Notes: generated by a model from the letters alone, not told the origin. Positions 1-7,767 are shown, counted from the stretch's first letter. The stretch: DNA of 10,554 bases from Christensenella sp. UBA5399 (GCA_002407725.1 DHOD01000011.1:1-10554); one strand, 5' to 3'. Program-made: numbers and translations.

Positions 1-614
1 GCACCCTGAAGCAGCGGCCGCGTCTCGTCGCAAAACACCTTGAAATTATAGCCCTTTTCATGCCCCAGGTACATCGGCGCAGTCGCCGTGCCATATTTCG
101 ACGTGGCAAGCTGCCCCGCGTTGCAATGCGTAAGCAGGCCCATGCCCGGCTTCAATAGCGATAACCCGTATTCCCCAATCATCTTACAGGTCCAGATGTC
201 TTCATCCTGTATGGCGACTGCCTCTTCTTTGAGCAGCCCTTTGATAGCATCCACACTTTTACCCGCATTACCCTGCACGACTTTTTCCATACGGTTCAGC
301 GCCCAGGATAAATTCACCGCTGTGGGGCGGGACGAATCCAAATACTCTTTCGCTGCCCGAAACTGTTTATAAAACTCGTCATAATTGTCCGTATCGATCG
401 CTTTTGCAGCCAGGTACACACCAAACCCGCCCGTAACGCCAATTGCGGGGGCGCCTCTTACCTGGAGCAGATAGATGGCATCCCAAATGCTTTTCTGGTC
501 TTTCAAATGCAACAATTCAATTTTATATGGCAGTTGCGTTTGGTCGATAATCACAATCGCATCATTTGCGTCATCCAGCGTCACCGTATCGATATTCATG
601 ATGTTTTCCTGCAT
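1..614 (-). CDS. mtnA: S-methyl-5-thioribose-1-phosphate isomerase (MtnA), N-terminal part
   Basis: The frame is open from an ATG at 614 to the left edge, giving 204 residues of a family usually about 340-350 long. MtnA converts methylthioribose-1-phosphate to methylthioribulose-1-phosphate in the cytoplasm during methionine salvage; relatives also isomerise 5-deoxyribose-1-phosphate in the DHAP shunt. Family marks seen are DQTQLP (24-29), RGAPAIGV (53-60), SRPTAVNLSWAL (95-106), THCNAGQLAT (162-171, with the expected catalytic Cys164) and DETRPLLQG (196-204). The catalytic Asp expected further on lies outside the window. A GAGAGG at 625-630 is 10 bases before ATG 614; an in-frame GTG at 620-618 is the alternative start. 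The gene lies 86 bases downstream of ftsZ with a hairpin between. No other salvage gene is visible, so I cannot choose between the two substrates. Confidence 0.9.
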   Translation of the reverse strand, partial: MQENIMNIDTVTLDDANDAIVIIDQTQLPYKIELLHLKDQKSIWDAIYLLQVRGAPAIGVTGGFGVYLAAKAIDTDNYDEFYKQFRAAKEYLDSSRPTAVNLSWALNRMEKVVQGNAGKSVDAIKGLLKEEAVAIQDEDIWTCKMIGEYGLSLLKPGMGLLTHCNAGQLATSKYGTATAPMYLGHEKGYNFKVFCDETRPLLQG

Positions 615-640
615 ATGCACAAAACCTCTCTTTTGCAAAA

Positions 641-658
641 GGCAGCCATACGGCTGCC
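641..658. terminator. GC-rich hairpin between ftsZ and mtnA, possible terminator or attenuator
   Basis: Arms GGCAGCC (641-647) and GGCTGCC (652-658) form a perfect 7-bp stem with a 4-base loop. On the minus strand the stem is followed by only TTTT and then GCAAAAG, so termination after ftsZ would be partial at best. On the plus strand it is followed by CTGA and seven Ts, a better terminator shape, but no plus-strand gene is seen. The mtnA ribosome site begins 10 bases past the stem on the minus strand, which leaves little room for a separate mtnA promoter. The hairpin is clear; its role as a terminator is inferred. Confidence 0.45.
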
Positions 659-700
659 CTGATTTTTTTATTATGTTGCTTGCCCGGCAGTTTTAAAGTT

Positions 701-1915
701 TTAATAGTCCGTTCTGTTTCTCCTCGGCTTCTTCTTGAGGAAAGACGGCACCTCCAGGTCTTCGTCGCCAAACATATCGAGGCGTTCTGCGGCATCCCCC
801 AGCTCCGTAACCTCCTCCGGCTGCTGCTTGCGCTGGAGCAACGGCTCTATATCCTGATGCACCTCCGGCTCGGCAGCCTCTTCAAACTCTATTTTTTCCT
901 GCAGTTTTTTCTGCGGTTTGTCGATCTCCAAATCGTCCCTGACTATGCTGATCTCATCGGGCGCATCAAACCCTGTGGCAATCACCGTCACGCGCACCTC
1001 ATCCTCGAGGTTCGGGTCGATACACACGCCAAAGAATACATCCGCATCCGGATCCGCCCCTTCCTGGATCACCTTGGCGGCTTCCTGGATCTCGTACATA
1101 CCGATGGACGAATCACCTGTGACATTGAATATGATCCCGCGCGCGCCCTCGATGGTTGTGTCCAGCAACGGGCTGTTGATCGCCTGCTTTGCGGCTTCAA
1201 TCGTTTTGTTGTCTCCGTACCCGATGCCAATGCCCATGTGCGCGACACCGCGCAGCGTCATAACTTTTTTTACATCGGCAAAGTCCAGGTTAATGAGCGC
1301 AGGCTTGCCTATCAGGTCAATGATCCCCTGAATTCCCTGCCGCAGCACGTCGTCCGCCACCTTGAACGCATCCACAAGCGGCGTATCCTTGCCCACCGTG
1401 CTCAACAGCTTGTCATTGGGGATTGTCACAATGGTGTCCACCGTGCTTTTCAGTTCCTCAAACCCTCGTTCCGCCGCCTTCGAGCGGGGGTGCCCCTCAA
1501 ACCAGAACGGCTTGGTAACAAACCCTATCGTCAGTATGCTGTTATCTTTTGCAATCTCTGCAATGACGGGCGCCGCGCCCGTGCCCGTGCCACCGCCCAG
1601 GCCGCAGGATACAAACACAAGGTCCGAACCTTTTATGGTCTGCTCCAGCTCGTCGTGGCTTTCCTCTGCGGCGCGCCTGCCTATGGAAGGATCAGCGCCC
1701 GATCCAAGGCCTTTGGTCAACTTTTCACCAATCTGTATTTTCTGATCGGCTTTCGACAGGAACAACGCTTGTTTATCCGTATTGACCGCGATCAGTTCCG
1801 CACCCTTTACGCCAAACTCAATCATACGGTTTACCGCATTGTTGCCCGCACCTCCTACGCCAAAGACGCGAATCTTAGCGAAATTCTCACTGTTATTGTC
1901 AAATTCGAGCGACAT
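701..1915 (-). CDS. ftsZ: Cell division protein FtsZ
   Basis: A 404-residue tubulin-like GTPase that polymerises at midcell to form the Z ring. The N-terminal GTP-binding domain has [13 protein letters not shown] (19-31) and the tubulin signature GGGTGTG (107-113). The T7 synergy loop NLDFADV (209-215) keeps the Asn and both Asp residues needed for GTP hydrolysis across the subunit interface. The C-terminal domain runs to about 318, followed by an acidic, Gln-rich linker of about 65 residues. The tail peptide [11 protein letters not shown] (386-396) matches the conserved FtsZ tail that binds FtsA and other partners. The segment before the signature reads FVSCGL where most FtsZ proteins have a TAGM-like sequence, a mild variation. 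The ATG at 1915 has a strong AAGGAGGAGG six bases upstream. ftsA lies 85 bases upstream. Confidence 0.98.
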   Translation of the reverse strand: MSLEFDNNSENFAKIRVFGVGGAGNNAVNRMIEFGVKGAELIAVNTDKQALFLSKADQKIQIGEKLTKGLGSGADPSIGRRAAEESHDELEQTIKGSDLVFVSCGLGGGTGTGAAPVIAEIAKDNSILTIGFVTKPFWFEGHPRSKAAERGFEELKSTVDTIVTIPNDKLLSTVGKDTPLVDAFKVADDVLRQGIQGIIDLIGKPALINLDFADVKKVMTLRGVAHMGIGIGYGDNKTIEAAKQAINSPLLDTTIEGARGIIFNVTGDSSIGMYEIQEAAKVIQEGADPDADVFFGVCIDPNLEDEVRVTVIATGFDAPDEISIVRDDLEIDKPQKKLQEKIEFEEAAEPEVHQDIEPLLQRKQQPEEVTELGDAAERLDMFGDEDLEVPSFLKKKPRRNRTDY

Positions 1916-1957
1916 TTGTCCTCCTCCTTAATAAAACCCAGACTTTTTTATATAGAT

Positions 1958-1979
1958 GCCCGCGCTTTCGCGCCAGGGC
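1958..1979 (-). other. RNA hairpin with GNRA tetraloop in the ftsA-ftsZ gap
   Basis: Read on the minus strand, GCCC, a two-base TG bulge, GCGC, the loop GAAA, GCGC and GGGC form an 8-bp stem closed by a GNRA tetraloop. No T run follows, so it is not an intrinsic terminator. It lies 42 bases before the ftsZ start, with an AT-rich stretch (1931-1957) between it and the ftsZ ribosome site. A stable hairpin here could protect or process the 5' end of an ftsZ message. That role is inferred; the fold is read directly. Confidence 0.5.
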
Positions 1980-2000
1980 GCCATGTGCCATATATACCTG

Positions 2001-3176
2001 TCAGAACCGCTGGTCACGGCCCCGGCCCAAACCCCGTTTTTTGGATTTGGGTTTGATCTCAAACATACCGTCGTACGCAAACTGCAGCATCGCATAAGCG
2101 GCATGCATGTCAGGCGATTGCAGCTTGACGCTGTTGACCTTGATGGGCAACGGCGACCGCCCGGCCACATGCCGGTAAAAGCTGCCGGAGCCGCGCATAA
2201 ACGATATCCCCCCGCCTGTAATAAAAATATCAATTTTCTTATTCAGATTACGCTCCGCCCTGATAAAGAGCTTCGTGATGTATAATACCAGGTGTTCGAC
2301 CCGCGCATCGATAATTTCCTTGATCAGCTCATACGGGTATTTTTTCAGTTTGCCCTCGGAATCCTTCGCATACATATACGAATTGTTGTTGTTTTCCTCC
2401 AGGCCAAACGAATACCGCCGTTTTAACTGTTCCGCCGTCTCTTCCTCCAGCTTCATGATGTACGAAATATCCGACGTGATACTGCCGCCCCCCATCGGGA
2501 TGGTCTTAAAGTACAGTATCGCATCGCCGTATATCAATGAAACGTTAGTAGTATAATACCCTATATCGACCAACACGGCAAGCGAATCCCGCCGTTCCTG
2601 CGGTATCAGGTACAATGCTTCCGCCAGCGGCTCGGGTATAAAGTTATCTACGCGAATACCAAGGTGCTTGAATAAATCTATGACGTCGTTGAGAAAATAC
2701 TTGTTCGCAAACGTAAAAGAGATACATCCCCGCATTTTCCGCGCAGGAACCCCTACCGGGTCCAGATACACATTGCCGTCATCCAGAAAAAACCATGCAG
2801 GCCATTCGTAGACCAGCGTCAGGTCCTCCGCCACATCAAACTTATCGGCTTTGGATGTCAAAAATTCCACATCACGCTCCGTTACATGGCCCTTGACCTG
2901 CACTTGCGCTGTTTTGCTTATGATTTTTATAAAAGAACCCGGGATACCGACCTCTACGTTTCTGATGCGCACACCCGACTGCTTTTCAACAGATTCCAGC
3001 ACCTGCTCCAGCGCATAATAAACCTCGTTGCTGTCCACCCAGCTGGAATTTTTGATACCAGAATAAGAAATCTGGGCTGACCCCAGAACTTCTAATCCCA
3101 TGCGCTGTCTGCGCTCGGCAACCGTGCATGAAATCTTTGATGTACCAAATTCAACAATCGCTTTACAGTCTCTCAT
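2001..3176 (-). CDS. ftsA: FtsA-like actin-family cell division protein, divergent
   Basis: A 391-residue protein of the FtsA branch of the actin/Hsp70 fold, which normally anchors FtsZ to the membrane. The phosphate-1 loop reads IVEFGTSK (7-14; family usually LDIGTSK). A 1C-like subdomain lies at about 85-165, with YLDPVGVPARKMRG at 137-150. The phosphate-2 region reads LVDIGYYTTNVSL (202-214; family usually DIGGGTTD). The adenosine motif ITGGGISFMRG (319-329) is well kept. The C-terminus is strongly basic and glycine-rich (375-391) and lacks the amphipathic helix FtsA normally uses for membrane attachment. Placement before ftsZ supports FtsA over MreB or PilM. The ATG at 3176 has only a weak GGGG upstream, so translation may be modest. 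No better in-frame start is seen. Confidence 0.88.
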   Translation of the reverse strand: MRDCKAIVEFGTSKISCTVAERRQRMGLEVLGSAQISYSGIKNSSWVDSNEVYYALEQVLESVEKQSGVRIRNVEVGIPGSFIKIISKTAQVQVKGHVTERDVEFLTSKADKFDVAEDLTLVYEWPAWFFLDDGNVYLDPVGVPARKMRGCISFTFANKYFLNDVIDLFKHLGIRVDNFIPEPLAEALYLIPQERRDSLAVLVDIGYYTTNVSLIYGDAILYFKTIPMGGGSITSDISYIMKLEEETAEQLKRRYSFGLEENNNNSYMYAKDSEGKLKKYPYELIKEIIDARVEHLVLYITKLFIRAERNLNKKIDIFITGGGISFMRGSGSFYRHVAGRSPLPIKVNSVKLQSPDMHAAYAMLQFAYDGMFEIKPKSKKRGLGRGRDQRF

Positions 3177-3201
3177 GCAAACAATACCCCAATATAAGAG
3201 C

Positions 3202-3223
3202 TAAAAAATACCATCATTTTTTA
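3202..3223 (-). other. A/T-only hairpin in the ftsA leader
   Basis: Arms TAAAAAAT (3202-3209) and ATTTTTTA (3216-3223) pair over 8 bp around a 6-base loop, 26 bases upstream of the ftsA ATG. The stem is all A-T, so it would be weak as RNA. It lies in the 106-base gap between ftsQ and ftsA (3177-3282), which is AT-rich and otherwise holds only a possible promoter. Confidence 0.3.
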
Positions 3224-3231
3224 TCATAGCA
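3223..3231 (-). promoter_or_regulatory. Possible extended -10 promoter for ftsA-ftsZ
   Basis: On the minus strand TGC precedes TATGAT (3228-3223), giving an extended -10 of the TGn-TATAAT type with one mismatch. The hexamer 17 bases upstream is TTTTAT, a poor -35. Transcription would begin near 3216, about 40 bases before the ftsA ATG. A promoter here would let ftsA and ftsZ be transcribed apart from the upstream wall genes, but the AT-rich context makes a chance match possible. Confidence 0.35.
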
Positions 3232-3282
3232 CAACACAATAGAAAATAAAACCATTTTTTCTTTACTATTACTGCATCGGCC

Positions 3283-4179
3283 CTATTCGTCTCCGTTTGT
3301 ATTTTCCCCGTTTTCGCCGCCTTCCGGGCTATCGTCCGGATTTTCGGTTCCTTCGCCCGCGTCGGCCGTTCCGTCCGTCCCCGGCTCCGTCACCGTGCCG
3401 TCGCCCGCGTCCGCGTTGTAAACCTCCCCGACCGTTTGCTCGTCCTCATCCATTTTATACACCGCAAACGTCCCCGACGATACGTCCAGCACGCCGGTCG
3501 TCCGCCCTTCCTTGTTGAGGGTTGGCAACATTTTGTCAATCCATTTTATTTTGTCCACCACTTTATCGGACTGGCCAAACTTGATTGCAAGCCCGTCCAC
3601 CGACGTAAGCCTGATGTTGTTTACGTCCGACAGGTCGATCTGGTCGATCGAATCTGTCAGCTGCCTGTTCTCCAGCGCCGTCAGTATTTCGCTCATAACC
3701 GTAATTTTGAAAGCGTCGTCGGTGGATATCTGTTTGCCCAGCGCCACCGCATTGATCGCAAATCCGTTTATCACCGGCATATGCGTTTCCGGGCGCTCCT
3801 CCATGATTTCCAGCACATTTGCGTCTATATCTGTCAAGAGATAATTGTTTGCATATGAAATCAACGCCTTTGGCTGTCTCTCTTTCACCTCTATCACCAC
3901 GGTCTTCGGCATCTTTTTCCGGACATTCAGCACTTCCAGGTACGGTTCCGTGCTCTCGATGTTCTCCTTGACCTTTTCTTCATCCAGCATCAGCATATGC
4001 GTCTCGTCGGGAATATCTGCAAGCCCTTCTATATAAATGCTTGTATATTTTCCGTTCCCGGCCACCTCGACCTCTTCGACCTGAAAAAACACATAACCAA
4101 AATAAAACAAACCGGCTATTGCAAGCACTGCCAGTACAATTCCCAGTATAATTTTCCCTGCGCTGCTTCTTCTCCTCAT
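3283..4179 (-). CDS. ftsQ: Cell division protein FtsQ/DivIB
   Basis: A 298-residue bitopic membrane protein of the divisome that links early and late division proteins and, with FtsL and FtsB-type partners, controls septal synthesis. A short basic N-terminus (MRRRSSAGK) is followed by one membrane segment (about 9-33). A POTRA domain follows, about 34-103, starting FQVEEVEVAGNGKYT and including VRKKMPKTVVIEVKERQPKA at 87-106. The FtsQ beta domain continues to about 242. The last 56 residues (243-298) form a low-complexity tail with 19 acidic residues and no Lys, Arg or His. The ATG at 4179 lies 3 bases after the ftsW stop, with GAGG 11 bases upstream. A TTG at 4182 directly after the stop is the alternative and would add one residue. 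No murG, murC or murB lies between ftsW and this gene. Confidence 0.93.
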   Translation of the reverse strand: MRRRSSAGKIILGIVLAVLAIAGLFYFGYVFFQVEEVEVAGNGKYTSIYIEGLADIPDETHMLMLDEEKVKENIESTEPYLEVLNVRKKMPKTVVIEVKERQPKALISYANNYLLTDIDANVLEIMEERPETHMPVINGFAINAVALGKQISTDDAFKITVMSEILTALENRQLTDSIDQIDLSDVNNIRLTSVDGLAIKFGQSDKVVDKIKWIDKMLPTLNKEGRTTGVLDVSSGTFAVYKMDEDEQTVGEVYNADAGDGTVTEPGTDGTADAGEGTENPDDSPEGGENGENTNGDE

Positions 4180-4182
4180 CAA

Positions 4183-5355
4183 TCAATACGCCTCTTCCAT
4201 ATCGGACATATCGTCATTCGCATCCGCCTGCTCCCCCGCCTTCATACGGATCCGCCTCGACCTTCGCGATATGCTCAACAATATCCCTATCATACACAAT
4301 AATATCATCAATGACCAGTTTCCATAGCTCAAAAACGGAAGTGAAACGCCGGTCGCGGGAACGGAAGCCGTCACAACACCTATGTTGATTACCACCTGTA
4401 TCCCTATGACGGTCGTAATGCCGGCCGCCAACAACGTGCCAAACAGGTCGGGCGAATTTGCTGCAATCTTAATGCCCCTGTACACCAAAAAAATATACAG
4501 TGCGATGAGCACAATAGCCCCGATCAAACCAAGTTCCTCCGTCGTAATCGAGAAAATAAAATCCGACTCCCCATAGGGCAGCCAAAGATATTTTTGACGG
4601 CCTTCCCCCAGGCCCCTGCCAAATATGCCGCCCGCGCCAATCCCATATAGCGACTGTATCACCTGGAAACCGCCATCGGTCGCATACTGCCACGGGTCGC
4701 TAAAGGACAAAAGCCGCTGGACACGGTATGGCTCGGCAATCATCAGCACAACGCCCGCAACACCGCCTACACCGCCCAGTGCCGCCAAGTGCCATCCCTT
4801 AGCGCCGCCCACAAACATCAGCACAAACACCAGCAGGCACATCAATATGATCGCAGAATAGTTGGGCTGCAGCAGCAGCAATCCACAGATGACCGCCAGC
4901 ACCAAAAGATTGGGAATGATGCCATAACGGAATGTATTCATTCTGTTTCGATTGATATAAATTGTCGATGACGTAAAAATAATCAACGCAAACTTCGCAA
5001 TTTCCGAAGGCTGGATGCTGTATGACGATCCAAAACGAACCCAGCGGGACGCGCCGTTCAACTCAACGCCGACGCCGGGTACAAAAACCAATATCAGCAA
5101 TACAAGCGACGCAATCAAAAAGAAGTACCGGGCTTTCATCAGCTTTCGGTAATCGAGCAGCATAAAAAAGACCATCCCGGCAATCCCCAGGGCCGCCCCC
5201 AGCAGCTGCTTTTTAAAAAGCCCCAGTCCGTCGTACGCATAATCCGCCGACGCTTGCGCCATATAGTAACTGGAACTGAGAACCATGATCAGCCCGAAAA
5301 CCACCAATATCAGTGTCACTATGAGCAGAGAATAGTCGATAGTTCCCTTTCTCAA
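4183..5355 (-). CDS. ftsW: SEDS-family peptidoglycan glycosyltransferase FtsW/SpoVE
   Basis: A multi-pass membrane protein of 390 residues that polymerises glycan strands from lipid II, normally paired with a class B PBP. About ten hydrophobic segments run from about 9 to 363. SEDS marks are NGASRWVRFGSSYSIQPSEIAKF (100-122), GRGLGEGRQKYLWLP (246-260) and YGESDFIFSITTEELG (261-276), whose Asp265 matches the family's essential acidic residue. The conserved PFxSYGGSS stretch reads PFLSYGNWSL (340-349), an uncommon change. The start is taken as the TTG at 5355, one base after the murD stop, because GAGGG lies 9 bases upstream and the first membrane segment follows nine codons later. A longer frame from 5469 overlaps murD and adds an Arg/Cys-rich stretch that looks like antisense noise. 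Sequence alone does not separate FtsW from SpoVE. Confidence 0.94.
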   Translation of the reverse strand: MRKGTIDYSLLIVTLILVVFGLIMVLSSSYYMAQASADYAYDGLGLFKKQLLGAALGIAGMVFFMLLDYRKLMKARYFFLIASLVLLILVFVPGVGVELNGASRWVRFGSSYSIQPSEIAKFALIIFTSSTIYINRNRMNTFRYGIIPNLLVLAVICGLLLLQPNYSAIILMCLLVFVLMFVGGAKGWHLAALGGVGGVAGVVLMIAEPYRVQRLLSFSDPWQYATDGGFQVIQSLYGIGAGGIFGRGLGEGRQKYLWLPYGESDFIFSITTEELGLIGAIVLIALYIFLVYRGIKIAANSPDLFGTLLAAGITTVIGIQVVINIGVVTASVPATGVSLPFLSYGNWSLMILLCMIGILLSISRRSRRIRMKAGEQADANDDMSDMEEAY

Positions 5356-5356
5356 A

Positions 5357-6712
5357 TTACAGTTCCCTCGCAATCCTTTTGAACTCCCGCCCCCGGTGCT
5401 CGAAATCCTCAAACATATCCCAGCTTGCACACGCCGGCGACAGCAGTACCGCATCGCCCGCCTCCGCAATGCTGTACGCCTTCAGCACAGCATCTTCAAA
5501 TCCATTGGCTTTGATATAATGCTCGTATCCCGCCTCTTGCGCCGCATCGATAATTTTGGACGCCGTGCTGCCCAGCACAATCACAGCCTTCACCGTATCC
5601 CCAAAGGCACGGAACAACGGCACAAAATCGCTTTTTTTGTCGTACCCGCCCAAAATCAGCACCGTAGGCCTGTCCATCGCTTCAACAGCCTTCTGCGACG
5701 CGTCCGGGTTTGTCCCCTTGGAATCGTTGATAAAAACAATGTCCCGCACTTCCCGTACAAATTCGATCCTGTGCTCCACACCCTTAAATGTCCTGAGCGT
5801 ATCTGCAACGCTATCGCCGTCTATGCCGTACACGCAGGCCAGCACAACAGCCGCCAATGCGTTTTCCAGGTTATGCTTTCCGGGAATCATCAAATCGCCT
5901 ACCGGCAATATCTCACGCCTGTTCCCGCCATCCGCAAACACGATTTTTCCGTCTATCACGCACGCCCCGTCATCCACTTGGTGCTCTGTACTGAACCACA
6001 GCACACGCGCCTTGATTCCCCCTGCAAGCCCACGCACCAGTCCGTTGTCATAATTAAGCACACAAAAATCCTCAACCGTCTGGTTCTTGAATATCTTCGC
6101 CTTGGCCGCAATATAGCTTTCCATCGTACCGTAACGGTCCATATGGTCTTCCGTAATATTGAGGATCGCGCTGCCCTTTGGCCTGTAATCTTCTATCGTA
6201 TCCAACTGCAATGCGGCCGTTTCCGCAACCACTACATCGCCTGCATGTGTGTTGAGCGCCTCCTGCGTGATGGGAATGCCAATATTCCCTAAAACATACG
6301 TTTTGATGCCTGCATGCTTAAATATCTCACCCGTCAGCGCAGTTGTCGTCGTCTTGCCGTTTGTGCCTGTGATTGCAATAAAATCCGCTTTGGAGACCAG
6401 GAATCCCAGCTCAATCTCCGCAATCACCTTTTTGCCCAGCTCATACGCCCTCTTGATAAAAGGCAATCCTAACGGGACACCGGGGCTCAGCACAAGTACG
6501 TCCATCTCCTCCACCCGGTCCGTCGGATCGGTGCCCAGCATATCATTGTATTCTATTTTCGCAAGTGTAGCCTGCACATCCTGCGGCAGCTCCTCTTTGC
6601 ATTTTATATCATAAACAGCCACATTGGCGCCCAACTTATACAGCAATTCGGCAGATGCCGCCCCGCTCCGCGCCATGCCCACTAAGAGAGCATTTTTTCC
6701 TTTGAGATCCAT
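5357..6712 (-). CDS. murD: UDP-N-acetylmuramoyl-L-alanine--D-glutamate ligase MurD
   Basis: A cytoplasmic ATP-dependent ligase of 451 residues that adds D-glutamate to UDP-MurNAc-L-Ala. A Rossmann-like N-terminal domain (VGMARSGAAS, 11-20) binds the substrate. The central ATPase domain has the P-loop GTNGKTTTT (116-124). A second-metal and substrate region runs AETAALQLD (163-171; usually AExSSFQL) and NITEDHMDRYG (185-195), and Lys204 in IAAKAKIF is the expected carbamylated lysine. The C-terminal domain has NDSKGTNPDA (329-338) and LSPACASWDMFEDFEHRG (424-441), both typical of MurD. The ATG at 6712 is preferred, with GGAGG 11 bases and AGG 7 bases upstream. The longer frame from TTG 6739 overlaps the mraY stop. 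The stop is one base from the ftsW start, so translation is probably coupled. Confidence 0.97.
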   Translation of the reverse strand: MDLKGKNALLVGMARSGAASAELLYKLGANVAVYDIKCKEELPQDVQATLAKIEYNDMLGTDPTDRVEEMDVLVLSPGVPLGLPFIKRAYELGKKVIAEIELGFLVSKADFIAITGTNGKTTTTALTGEIFKHAGIKTYVLGNIGIPITQEALNTHAGDVVVAETAALQLDTIEDYRPKGSAILNITEDHMDRYGTMESYIAAKAKIFKNQTVEDFCVLNYDNGLVRGLAGGIKARVLWFSTEHQVDDGACVIDGKIVFADGGNRREILPVGDLMIPGKHNLENALAAVVLACVYGIDGDSVADTLRTFKGVEHRIEFVREVRDIVFINDSKGTNPDASQKAVEAMDRPTVLILGGYDKKSDFVPLFRAFGDTVKAVIVLGSTASKIIDAAQEAGYEHYIKANGFEDAVLKAYSIAEAGDAVLLSPACASWDMFEDFEHRGREFKRIAREL

Positions 6713-6735
6713 ACCCTTTCCTGCCTCCGTCAATA

Positions 6736-7749
6736 TCAAATCCCCACGCTGACAACAGCCAACACGCTCAGGAGCACCGTCGCGATTATGTATCCCCTGA
6801 CCACCTGCGTTTCCGACATGCCGCCCAGTTCAAAGTGATGGTGCAGCGGTGCCATACGGAAAACCCGCTTGCCACGCAATTTGTAAGAGCCCACCTGGAT
6901 CATGACTGAAACGGCCGACAGCACAAACATCAGGCCCATGATGGGCAGCAGCAACTGCATCCCCAGCAACGTCGCCATCGCCGTAATGGCTGCGCCCAGC
7001 GCAAACGAACCCGTATCGCCCATAAAAACCTGTGCCGGATGCTTGTTGAAAAAAAGAAACGCAATGCACGCGCCAATCAGCGCCGCGCAAAAAACAGCCG
7101 CGTTGACGGCCTCTCCGCCATCCTGCATGCCCAAAAGCGACCCGCCAAAAACCAGGCCGATAATCACCAGGAACGCCGCCCCGTTGCTGAGCGTCAGGCT
7201 GGTGGCCAGTCCATCCAGGCCATCCGTCAGGTTTACGCTGTTTACCATCGCGATAAAAACAAACATGGTAAACGGAATGTACCCCGCACCTAATTCCCAT
7301 GTTGATTTTGCAAATGGGATGATCTCCGCATCATGCCCCAATACAAAGTAAGAATAACAGGCGACTATTGCCGCAAACACCAGCTCCAGCACAACTTTTT
7401 GCCATGCGCGAAGGCCAAGCGACCGTTTTTTAAACAGCTTGACCGCATCGTCTATCAGGCCGATCAGCATAAACAACAGCATTGTGCACACCAGGAACAC
7501 CATGGATTTGACAGCCGCACTTTGCGTATAAACAGAAAAAATCAATGTGGCGGCAACGATTCCGATTACAATCATAATGCCGCCCATTGTGGGCGTTCCC
7601 TGCTTGACCAAATGTGTCTGCGGGCCGTCGTCCCTGACATGTTGCTCCGCCTTTTTTTTCTTTAAAAGGGGGATAATGATCTTTGAGGCTATAAATGTTG
7701 CCACAAAAGCCACCACCACTGTCAGAACAACCCTTACCGTTACACTCAT
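6736..7749 (-). CDS. mraY: Phospho-N-acetylmuramoyl-pentapeptide-transferase MraY
   Basis: A polytopic membrane enzyme of 337 residues that transfers phospho-MurNAc-pentapeptide from UDP to undecaprenyl phosphate, making lipid I. Conserved marks are GPQTHLVKQGTPTMGG (42-57), the acidic pair in LIDDAVKL (98-105, Asp100 and Asp101), NLTDGLDGLATS (173-184), FNKHPAQVFMGDTGS (234-248, with the nucleophile-region Asp245) and the triple histidine APLHHHFELGG (300-310). About ten membrane segments are visible, and length is normal. The ATG at 7749 has GAGG seven bases upstream. The gene follows murE by 45 bases and precedes murD by 23 bases, the common dcw order. The sequence is intact and conventional, in contrast with the PBP, FtsW and FtsA of the same cluster. 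Confidence 0.98.
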   Translation of the reverse strand: MSVTVRVVLTVVVAFVATFIASKIIIPLLKKKKAEQHVRDDGPQTHLVKQGTPTMGGIMIVIGIVAATLIFSVYTQSAAVKSMVFLVCTMLLFMLIGLIDDAVKLFKKRSLGLRAWQKVVLELVFAAIVACYSYFVLGHDAEIIPFAKSTWELGAGYIPFTMFVFIAMVNSVNLTDGLDGLATSLTLSNGAAFLVIIGLVFGGSLLGMQDGGEAVNAAVFCAALIGACIAFLFFNKHPAQVFMGDTGSFALGAAITAMATLLGMQLLLPIMGLMFVLSAVSVMIQVGSYKLRGKRVFRMAPLHHHFELGGMSETQVVRGYIIATVLLSVLAVVSVGI

Positions 7750-7767
7750 CCGCTTTCCTCATCACGC

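Noticed and set aside
1950..1957. TATATA as a -10 promoter for ftsZ
   Set aside because: The matching -35 position lies in the GC-rich hairpin and has no resemblance to TTGACA, so there is only a bare AT-rich hexamer.
680..2056. Long plus-strand open frame of 458 codons opposite ftsZ
   Set aside because: It mirrors the ftsZ codons, is rich in Arg, His and Leu, has no convincing ribosome site or family motif, and conflicts with an unmistakable FtsZ.
5356..5469. Longer FtsW start at 5469
   Set aside because: The extra residues overlap the conserved MurD C-terminus, are Arg/Cys-rich and precede no ribosome site of note; TTG 5355 has GAGGG at good spacing.
6713..6739. MurD start at TTG 6739
   Set aside because: It overlaps the mraY stop, and the ATG at 6712 gives the normal MurD N-terminus (MDLKGKNALLVG) with a purine-rich site upstream.
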